DNA of 64,000 nt from NCBI GenBank assembly GCA_021773355.1, contig JAJFKE010000038.1, positions 248,001 through 312,000 of the forward strand, read 5' to 3'. The notes under the pieces are model-generated. The model saw only the letters and a program-made list of their open reading frames with translations, did not search any database and was not told the origin of the DNA. Positions 1 to 6,484 of this stretch are shown here, in pieces. A program made the translations under genes and the position numbers. The stretch comes from Gammaproteobacteria bacterium (GTDB taxonomy: Bacteria > Pseudomonadota > Gammaproteobacteria > Pseudomonadales > Pseudohongiellaceae). Position 1 is the first letter of the stretch. Every line of letters starts with the position of its first letter.

Positions 1-1074
1 ATCGGCCGTAATCGGTCTTGATAGTTTTTCCTGGAACAACCTGAATGTTTCTTCGAAACTTAGCCCAGTTAGGTAAACTTCTCTAAATCGAGTACTTGGA
101 TAACTGATGCGATGCCTACATGTAAATATAATCAACGCCTGTGTATCTATTCTTAGCACTTCCTCCAAAAATATTGAAACATCCGAAATAAACCTACTTC
201 TGCCGATGTCGACATAGTAGTCAACATTGTCAAAAACTATAATTGCTCTCTTATTTCCTAATTTTCGAAAGAAAAACGTAGTCAGCCACTTTACACTTTC
301 ATTGCCAATCGCGTATTCCCTTTCAGTATAATGCTCTATTACGGACACCAATTGAGTTCGAAAGCGATTCGCTTGCTCTCTACAGTCCCTCCAGTCCCAA
401 AACAGAGAAACGCCTTCGTTATTCAGATACTCTTCTCGAATTTTTGCAGCTAAAAGGGATTTGCCTTGGCCTCCAATACCAGTAATCGCAATTACTCCCT
501 TCCCCATTTCTATCGCAAGCTGAAGTTCTGATTCTCTTCCCACCCAAGTATCAATCAAAGGCGGAAAGTCTGGATCATATGTATCATGTCCTTCGTATGT
601 ATCGGTAGTACGTGTATGTGGAAGAAGTTGAGAAATATATGAATCAGCGACCCTATTTGAAACTCCTTGCATACGATTACGAATAAGATATGGCGCAATC
701 ACGCACAATAGGCACCCAATCACAGCAAAAGCTAAATCGGTTTCAGGATTCGCAGTGGTCATCACCTCTACGAGAAAAAAGCTTTGAAAATCAGTTGATG
801 CGAATACATCACTTGAAAATATTTGAGAGGACAACGCTTTACCAACGAATAGCCATCCAATTATGCTAATAGAGTTTAGTGCTCGTCTCTCAGCATATGT
901 TTCCCAATTTGTGTAGTATCGGTGCAATACCACACCAACTATAAAAACCCCATAGACACAGTATGCGAAGATTTTTAGGGAGCTTGTTACAGGTAGAAAT
1001 TGAATTGCATACCCAACGGAAAAAGCAACAACAAGTACCAACCCAACTAGTATACTATCTCGCCAATATGACAA
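1..1074 (-). CDS. Membrane-anchored STAND (NB-ARC-like) NTPase, C-terminus beyond window
   Basis: Partial gene: the first 358 residues are visible and the reading frame stays open to base 1. Four hydrophobic segments (about residues 6-28, 32-53, 66-85, 112-131) are followed by a linker, a WVGRE motif (about 177-181), a P-loop GIGGQGKS (199-206) and a Walker-B-like IIVFDN stretch, then sensor-like IIFTCRH. This order, WVGRE plus P-loop plus hhhhD, is typical of STAND ATPases, which oligomerise on sensing a signal through a C-terminal domain that is not visible here. I chose the TTG start at 1074 because GGGAG lies 7 bases before it; a TTG at 1095 is possible. It follows the small gene at 1132-1353 by 57 bases, so they are probably co-transcribed. 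A defence role (membrane effector fused to a STAND sensor) is inference from architecture and from the neighbouring integrase and restriction genes. Confidence 0.75.
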   Translation of the reverse strand, partial: MSYWRDSILVGLVLVVAFSVGYAIQFLPVTSSLKIFAYCVYGVFIVGVVLHRYYTNWETYAERRALNSISIIGWLFVGKALSSQIFSSDVFASTDFQSFFLVEVMTTANPETDLAFAVIGCLLCVIAPYLIRNRMQGVSNRVADSYISQLLPHTRTTDTYEGHDTYDPDFPPLIDTWVGRESELQLAIEMGKGVIAITGIGGQGKSLLAAKIREEYLNNEGVSLFWDWRDCREQANRFRTQLVSVIEHYTEREYAIGNESVKWLTTFFFRKLGNKRAIIVFDNVDYYVDIGRSRFISDVSIFLEEVLRIDTQALIIFTCRHRISYPSTRFREVYLTGLSFEETFRLFQEKLSRPITAD

Positions 1075-1131
1075 CTGAGCTCTCCCATGTTCCAAATATT
1101 ATTCGACGCTTTTGCACTTTCCCAAAAATTA

Positions 1132-1353
1132 TCATTCCCCAAACTTTTGCTGGTTGTAGAGAGTTAAATTATTCACATCTGCAGAAAGGATGTCATCCCG
1201 AACCATAAATACGCCTGTTTCATTTTGGACGATGTTTAATTGCGAGGCTGAATTAGCAATCGTTTCTATATCTGTCCCCGCTTGTTTTACTAATAAGTAA
1301 TTGCCGTATATAAAAGCCAATTGACTAGCCTTCTTTTTCGATATTCCGAACAT
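1132..1353 (-). CDS. Small hypothetical protein upstream of the STAND NTPase
   Basis: A 73-residue soluble protein that I do not recognise. AAGGAG sits 8 bases before the ATG, a near-ideal ribosome binding site, which argues that it is a real gene. The N-terminus is lysine-rich (FGISKKKASQ), followed by a stretch with helical character and an acidic, asparagine-rich end. It has no signal peptide, membrane segment or cysteine. It is the first gene of a two-gene minus-strand unit with the membrane STAND NTPase, so it may be a regulator, a sensed target or an effector partner of that protein; this is inferred only from position. Confidence 0.55.
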   Translation of the reverse strand: MFGISKKKASQLAFIYGNYLLVKQAGTDIETIANSASQLNIVQNETGVFMVRDDILSADVNNLTLYNQQKFGE

Positions 1354-1536
1354 AGAGCTGACTCCTTACTTTCTAAAGAGAATACCCCCATTCTCGTGAC
1401 ATCGAAAGAGCGATTTTGACGCCTACTCCTGTTCAGAGGACATGCGGTAGAGGTCAAGATGACAGATCGATTCCAAACGGTTCGCGCGACCTAGCTCAAT
1501 TCCAGCCTTTGCAACTTTGGTTGCCATTCCCTGAGC

Positions 1537-1572
1537 CTCCTGTTTCCATAGATTTTTCTAATGAAACAGGAG
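1537..1572 (+). promoter_or_regulatory. Inverted repeat enclosing the integrase Shine-Dalgarno
   Basis: CTCCTGTTTC (1537-1546) and GAAACAGGAG (1563-1572) form a perfect 10-bp stem with a 16-base loop. The AGGAG at 1568-1572 is the ribosome binding site for the ATG at 1582, so the hairpin would hide it in RNA. As DNA it could equally be an operator or a recombinase arm site. Only the repeat is observed; control of translation is inference. Confidence 0.5.
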
Positions 1573-1581
1573 AAATCATCT

Positions 1582-2154
1582 ATGAGTTTGGGAAAACAGG
1601 CCAAGATATTATCTGAGCAGCAGCAGAAAGCAGTACTGGCATCTCTCACCACTCGGAGGCACGCGATTCGAAACAAAGTAATGTTCTTACTCTCGGTAGA
1701 TGCAGGACTGCGGGCCAAAGAGGTGGCGAACTTGCAGTGGTCTATGATCATTGATGCAGAGGCCAATTTGACTGACGAAATACGGTTGGAGAATAAAGCA
1801 TCGAAGGGATCATCTGGCGGTGTTGTTTATATGTCTAAACGATTGAAGTCGGCGTTATCTGATCTAGCCGATTCGACTGAGAACAGAGATTTTGTAATTA
1901 CAAATCATCGAGGAAGACCCATGAGCGCGCAAGTTGTCACGAACTGGTTCTTCCATCTCTACCGCGATCTGGGATTTGAGGGGTGTAGTTCTCATAGCGG
2001 TAGAAGGACAGCTATTACGAGATGGAGTCGCAAAATATCATCAGTCGGTGGCTCATTGAGAGATGTGCAAGCGTTGGCGAGGCACAGTTCACTAGCTATG
2101 ACTCAGAGATATATAGAACTTTCTGAAGACGCAGGGAGGAAAGTAGTTGGCTAG
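1582..2154 (+). CDS. Short tyrosine recombinase/integrase
   Basis: Site-specific recombinase of the phage integrase family, 190 residues. The catalytic set is visible: Arg44 (AGLRAKEV), Lys75 (ASKGSSGG), His138-x2-Arg141 (SHSGRRT), His168 (ARHSS) and the nucleophile Tyr177 (QRYIE), spaced as in the family. Compared with a usual integrase of 300-400 residues it lacks most of the N-terminal arm- and core-binding domains; such catalytic-domain-only forms are known on genomic islands. I chose ATG 1582 over ATG 1561 because AGGAG lies 9 bases before it. It is probably the mobility gene of the island holding the restriction and STAND genes. It faces away from the minus-strand defence genes, and its start is overlapped by an inverted repeat. 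Confidence 0.85.
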   Translation: MSLGKQAKILSEQQQKAVLASLTTRRHAIRNKVMFLLSVDAGLRAKEVANLQWSMIIDAEANLTDEIRLENKASKGSSGGVVYMSKRLKSALSDLADSTENRDFVITNHRGRPMSAQVVTNWFFHLYRDLGFEGCSSHSGRRTAITRWSRKISSVGGSLRDVQALARHSSLAMTQRYIELSEDAGRKVVG

Positions 2155-2167
2155 AGTTTCAAGAAGG

Positions 2168-3316
2168 CTAGCGTAACGAATTATCTAACAAATTAAACTG
2201 TTGATAGAAGATCGGTATTCCGAAGTTTTGCCGTATAAACTCTAAGTAATCTGAACAATGCCTAGTATTTCTATTCTGAGAAACTACTACGAGTTCTACG
2301 TTCCTCTCCTCTAAATCCCAATAGGCGTATTCGAGGAGTTGCGACAACGCCTGTCTAACACAAGCTTTTGCCGTCCGTGCAGTCTTAATCTCATAAAATA
2401 TACTTTTTTCATCGTCAATAGCGATACAGTCTATTTTAGTACCCGACCTAGTGGCTATCTCTGTTCCAACGCGCTCTTCACCATATTTTTCGACTAAGTG
2501 AAGAAACATTCTATTCTGAATTTGGTTGTGCAATAACGATGCTTCCATTCTGTTTTTCGGTTTCGATATCTGTACTGTCCCTTCTTTCTTTTCCATGTGC
2601 CCAGCTTTAAATTCAAATGCTCGCGGAAAGACTTTGCTTCGGTCATCATAATAGTCCGCATCATCTTCAGATAAACTTGTTGAACTCGTTGAACTTGTCG
2701 ATTCGTCGCTTTGATTAATCCAATTCTTAAAGTTCTCCCTGCTCATTGAGAGAACGTCATAAAATCCCAATCGCAGAAATTCTTCAGCTGGAGTCCCCGT
2801 ATGATTCCATCCCGCATATTCGATTTTCAACTTAAGAAGCTCGTTTACAAGTACACTAAGACCTGCGAGGCGTAAGAACGTTGAGAAGTCGTAATCAAAT
2901 ACGTCATTTCCCTGTTCATTAGTGACGAATCCAAGTTTACGAAAATCGCCTCGAAGATTAGTAAATTCCTTTCTGCTAAGAGGAGCACTCCCAAACACTA
3001 CTCTGCCTTGCAAGTAGCCTGTGCCACTAGCCTTTAACAAATCTATAAGCTTATAGTGGCTAAATACGATTCCAACTAGCGTAAGTGCTCGGAGATGAGC
3101 ATCGCTATGTGCTAGAGCGTCAGACCAAATTGAAGGAACGATACCGAGATATGCAGAAAGATTCTTTTTGGCTTGCACCTTGTCAATTTTAACGCGCGGC
3201 AAGCTTCTGTTCAGATGATCTAGAACTTGAGATGAAGGATATGACGCTAAGACAAGAGCTATTTTATACGCTCCTTCTTTAGTCAAGGAGGTCTTGAGTT
3301 TAGCTAGATCGGTCAT
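2168..3316 (-). CDS. PD-(D/E)XK nuclease, probable restriction endonuclease
   Basis: 382 residues. The C-terminal third has a nuclease signature: Asp296 in SGTKID, then Glu309-x-Lys311 in YEIKTA, followed by a helix with Gln322 and LLEYAYW. This matches PD-(D/E)XK folds in which an IK-containing strand is followed by a QxxxY-like helix. The N-terminal 200 residues have no recognisable family and may bind DNA. A Ser/Thr-rich acidic linker (about 205-225) separates the halves. It lies 67 bases downstream of, and on the same strand as, a D12 adenine methyltransferase, the usual arrangement of a type II restriction-modification pair. The recognition sequence cannot be read from the protein. An anti-phage nuclease outside restriction-modification is the alternative. 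Confidence 0.7.
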   Translation of the reverse strand: MTDLAKLKTSLTKEGAYKIALVLASYPSSQVLDHLNRSLPRVKIDKVQAKKNLSAYLGIVPSIWSDALAHSDAHLRALTLVGIVFSHYKLIDLLKASGTGYLQGRVVFGSAPLSRKEFTNLRGDFRKLGFVTNEQGNDVFDYDFSTFLRLAGLSVLVNELLKLKIEYAGWNHTGTPAEEFLRLGFYDVLSMSRENFKNWINQSDESTSSTSSTSLSEDDADYYDDRSKVFPRAFEFKAGHMEKKEGTVQISKPKNRMEASLLHNQIQNRMFLHLVEKYGEERVGTEIATRSGTKIDCIAIDDEKSIFYEIKTARTAKACVRQALSQLLEYAYWDLEERNVELVVVSQNRNTRHCSDYLEFIRQNFGIPIFYQQFNLLDNSLR

Positions 3317-3383
3317 GGTATGTACTCAGGCTAAGCAGCCTGAATCATACCAGCAGGGTCTTAAATTAGGAACAGTGCCTAAA

Positions 3384-4643
3384 CTAGCCTAATTTAGCTA
3401 ACAGAAGGCATTCTTTAACATCTCTATGCCTATCTTTTACTCTTCCTAAAGTCATATGCTCATGACTTGTTGTTAATAATTCCAAAGAATAATTGCTACC
3501 AAGAATATCTTCAGCTAACTGTCCTATTTCCTCTATAGAGATCATCCCTGTGTTGCTGTAGCTCAATACTAGTGATTGTCCATTAGCTTTGATTTTCTCA
3601 AACATCGTGTGAAAAGCACTGGGTACCTGAGTTTTAATACAAAATGGAGATTGATGCCTATTTTCTCGATATCTTCCTTTTACTATCTTTCCTTTTTTTA
3701 TCTGAATCTCAGGATAATCGTACAACGCAATTGTCTCTAGCGCGTGATAGAAGCGACTATAGTGCACAAAACAATACGGTGGATCAGCGTATACAGTACC
3801 GCTACCGAACACATCGAGACATTCCGAAAAATCTAGAGCCGTAACTGTGTGTTTGTACTTCGGTTTCACACTACTCAATTGAGAAGTAGCACTTATATAT
3901 TTCTTCGCAAAATAATCCCAGACTGAACGTTTTCGATATATAAGAATATCCTTCATAGACGATTCAGATATTGCATCTCTATATTGAGCGAAATGCCCAG
4001 TTCCCTGACTTGTATATGCCATTGCATACATTAAGCAAGAGAGAATTACGCTATATGCAGGAGTGTTCTTATGCGTTTCTGCAACCTCTCGAATAGCATC
4101 TATCCAGAGACATTGCTCAATATTCCACCAAGTTCCAGAATAGTATTTAACGAACAAGTGCCAATCTCTATTAAATCTTCTATCAATGAGCTTTTGTTCA
4201 CTCTTTTCAAGTTCAATGAAAGCTTGAACATCACTAATATTCTGGTAAGAATTACGAATATTGAGAGACTTGTAGTTTCTTTCAAATATCTGAGTTGAGA
4301 GTTCTTTTAAGATTTCAAGAGATGGAATATTTCCATCATCCCATGCGTTCAAGTAAGTATTTGCTAATACTGCTGAATAATTTTGAATATCATTCGAATG
4401 AATGGGAATCTGATCACCAATTGCGCCAGCTAGAGAAGCACTGCCTGCAAATAAGTCGCAAACTCTATCTCCAGAATATACAGAGTTAATACCTTCTAGA
4501 AGGAAATCCATAATTTTGGACTTCGATCCCATGTATTTAATAAAGTGTTCGTAGTGTCTAGAAGTGAATGCTAAATCTTGCTTTTGGAGCGAGTGAACAT
4601 CAGATTCTACAAATTGGTCATATTCCTTACTTATTAGAGCCAC
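3384..4643 (-). CDS. D12-class DNA adenine N6-methyltransferase
   Basis: 419 residues. The order is that of Dam/D12 methyltransferases: KYMGSKSK near residues 36-43 (the family's KWxGgK-like start), an AdoMet-binding motif VCDLFAGSAS at 61-70 and the catalytic motif YADPPY with DPPY at 287-290. It transfers a methyl group from AdoMet to N6 of adenine in a specific DNA site. The length exceeds that of Dam (about 280 residues) because of a long insert between the two motifs that probably carries the target recognition domain. It is the first gene of a minus-strand pair with the downstream nuclease, so it is the likely protective methylase. The gene is AT-rich like its island, suggesting acquisition by transfer. 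Confidence 0.85.
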   Translation of the reverse strand: MALISKEYDQFVESDVHSLQKQDLAFTSRHYEHFIKYMGSKSKIMDFLLEGINSVYSGDRVCDLFAGSASLAGAIGDQIPIHSNDIQNYSAVLANTYLNAWDDGNIPSLEILKELSTQIFERNYKSLNIRNSYQNISDVQAFIELEKSEQKLIDRRFNRDWHLFVKYYSGTWWNIEQCLWIDAIREVAETHKNTPAYSVILSCLMYAMAYTSQGTGHFAQYRDAISESSMKDILIYRKRSVWDYFAKKYISATSQLSSVKPKYKHTVTALDFSECLDVFGSGTVYADPPYCFVHYSRFYHALETIALYDYPEIQIKKGKIVKGRYRENRHQSPFCIKTQVPSAFHTMFEKIKANGQSLVLSYSNTGMISIEEIGQLAEDILGSNYSLELLTTSHEHMTLGRVKDRHRDVKECLLLAKLG

Positions 4644-5057
4644 TTTAGATGTCCAGAGAAGTGTATTTCAATGTAAAAATGAGTATAGCAGGACTACTAT
4701 TCAAAGCTCTATTTTCCACTAAATCTCCTAATTTCTCTTGAAGTTAGACGATTTCGATACTAACTATCTTTGATTAGCATTGTCGGAATACGCAATATTT
4801 GAGCTGATACTGATTAGACATTAGAATGACAAATTCATCTGAATATAAGTCATTGATTCAATAGGATATGTAGAAATGGTGCTAGGCCCTCTCTGAGTAC
4901 CACACCTTTTACGTCACTCCAGATAATATTTTAAGCCTGTCCCATTTGTTTTGTTTGATTGCCATCAGCCCAATGGGTGCTTTCGCTTAATGCACTAATT
5001 AAATTAGTGTATTTTTACTCTAAACTAATGCCATTTCGAATAGCCTGTACAATTTTT
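4644..5057 (+). other. Intergenic AT-rich stretch with a direct-repeat copy
   Basis: No convincing gene. It should contain the promoter of the methyltransferase gene on the minus strand, and it contains the first copy of an imperfect direct repeat at about 4817-4906. I see nothing else that I can name. Confidence 0.4.
4817..4906 (+). repeat. Imperfect direct repeat, copy 1 (att-like)
   Basis: About 90 bases that recur at 5945-6034. The best conserved core reads TCATTGA-T-CAATAGGATA-GTAGAAATGGTGC with few substitutions. The two copies bracket the unknown gene at 5058-5588, a 1,128-base period. The end of copy 2 resembles a tRNA 3' end, so the pair may be left and right attachment sites of a small insertion. 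Confidence 0.55.
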
Positions 5058-5588
5058 TTATTTGCTAAGCTCATCAATTCTAACAACTAGCTCTATTGGA
5101 ATAACGCGATTGAAAGCCACATCATTGTCAGGATCGGCTACATATCGCCCGCCGTTTGAGGTTCCTGCCATAAAGTGAACTTCGAAAACTGGGACGGCTG
5201 CTGGTTTTCCTTCAAACAAGAATTTAAAGTTGGGAACCTCCCATCTTTGAACCAAATCGGAAGCCCTATGCCAGGAATCGCCTAGGGTCATCATATTGTT
5301 TGGTATTAAACTACCCGGTCTATGCAATGGGATATATCCAGCTTCTATTCGTTCCGCAATAAATAACATTCCAAACGTTTCGCCCCCGCGTCCATGGGCA
5401 CTATTAAAAACGATCATAGGAAGAGTTAGTTGGGCTTCAACAATTGCTGTAGAATTGTTCGCCCAATCACCAGCATCAAAATCTCCTGCTAAGAACGTTA
5501 CTCCAACTATTGATTGCCATTTGTGATGAGTATTATTGTTAGCCGTGAAAGTTAATTGAATACTTTTCGTGTCTTTTCTTACTGTCAT
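5058..5588 (-). CDS. Hypothetical protein between att-like direct repeats
   Basis: 176 residues, no family recognised. The sequence is rich in alternating hydrophobic and polar residues and glycine, suggesting a mostly beta-sheet soluble protein, with no signal peptide or membrane segment. Tryptophans and histidines are frequent (THHKWQS, GDSWHRAS, QRWEVPNF). The putative ribosome binding site (GGTGGA) is weak. The gene stands alone with about 470 bases upstream to the methyltransferase side and almost 900 bases on the other, and is flanked by the imperfect direct repeats at 4817 and 5945, so it may be the cargo of a small integrated unit. An intact 531-base frame in AT-rich DNA supports it being a gene. 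Confidence 0.5.
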   Translation of the reverse strand: MTVRKDTKSIQLTFTANNNTHHKWQSIVGVTFLAGDFDAGDWANNSTAIVEAQLTLPMIVFNSAHGRGGETFGMLFIAERIEAGYIPLHRPGSLIPNNMMTLGDSWHRASDLVQRWEVPNFKFLFEGKPAAVPVFEVHFMAGTSNGGRYVADPDNDVAFNRVIPIELVVRIDELSK

Positions 5589-5944
5589 TTATCCACCCTT
5601 ATATTGCAAAAAGCTATTCCTTCGCTGATTGTAAATACGGGGAGTCAGAGTGATTGCTAAGCGCAAAAGTGCTTATCCGTCCCCACTGTGTCCATGCTCA
5701 TTCATGTGAAATCAATTGAGCATTCTATTGTTCTCTCAAAATCTCAATTTTTAACTACTTGATTCCATTATAGAATTGATCGCACTATCTAATGAAAATA
5801 CTCATATCGGTATTTGAATTCCACTCAATGGACTATTTCAAATGTTTTTGGATGTCAGGTCAACTCCTTAACGAGTAACTGATACAACTGAATCGAATTG
5901 TGTCGTTTTCGATTGTTGTGGTTTAGAAATAAGACGTTAGAATG

Positions 5945-6034
5945 GACATTAGAACTACAATTCGACATCAAAATAAGTCATTGAATCAATAGGATACGTA
6001 GAAATGGTGCCAAGTCCTCTTCTGGGCACCAAAC
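5945..6034 (+). repeat. Imperfect direct repeat, copy 2, ending in a tRNA-3'-like sequence
   Basis: Second copy of the repeat at 4817-4906. Its end, CAAGTCCTCTTCTGGGCACCA, resembles a tRNA T-arm half, acceptor strand and CCA, a common integration target for tyrosine recombinases. A similar CCTGGGCACCA recurs at 6172-6182. No complete tRNA can be folded from the flanks, so these are remnants rather than a gene. Confidence 0.5.
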
Positions 6035-6133
6035 AACCTGCCTCTATTTAAGATTGCTAAGATTTCCCGTTCCGCAACTCCTAGCCACAGAGGACTACCC
6101 AGCTCGCGGATAAAACGCTCGCGTTCCACATGA

Positions 6134-6152
6134 TTCGAAGCTGCGCTTCGAA
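6134..6152 (+). repeat. Perfect short hairpin, TTCGAAGC-TGC-GCTTCGAA
   Basis: 8-bp perfect stem with a 3-base loop. The symmetry extends outward through ATGAT/ATCAT if a few unpaired bases are allowed. It has no following T-run, so it is not an obvious terminator; it lies 20 bases before the second tRNA-end remnant. Confidence 0.4.
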
Positions 6153-6484
6153 GGCATCATGCTCCACCCTTTCCTGGGCACCATATCCCATAGTTACCCT
6201 GTTTATACTCTAAAACCCATTTCTGTAATCCCATTTCTGGATTGGCGGCTGGACTTTCTTCTCTATCAAATTTTTCTCCTCAATATTGTGGGTGGGTAAT
6301 TTGTTGTGACAAGGAAGATGGAATCTGTATGATGTCAAATAGCTAATTGTAAGTCCGAGACAATTTCCGCCGGTACTCTGCACAATTACCACATTCGATT
6401 CGGCTTATAAAAGACCCACATAACTGCTGTTATTGAATCATAATATTATAAATAGGTAGTTGAAAAACAAGAGCAAATACGTTT

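Larger units (their letters stand above)
5589..6484 (+). other. Long intergenic stretch with repeat copy 2, hairpin and tRNA-end remnants
   Basis: About 900 bases without a supported gene. It holds direct-repeat copy 2 (5945-6034), an 8-bp perfect hairpin (6134-6152), two TCTGGGCACCA/CCTGGGCACCA tRNA-3'-end-like segments (about 6017-6029 and 6172-6182) and, near its right end, the promoter region of the hybrid kinase. It reads as the scarred border of the defence island. Confidence 0.45.

Noticed and set aside
6003..6034. A complete tRNA gene
   Set aside because: Only a T-arm/acceptor-like end can be seen; no D-arm or anticodon arm can be folded upstream.
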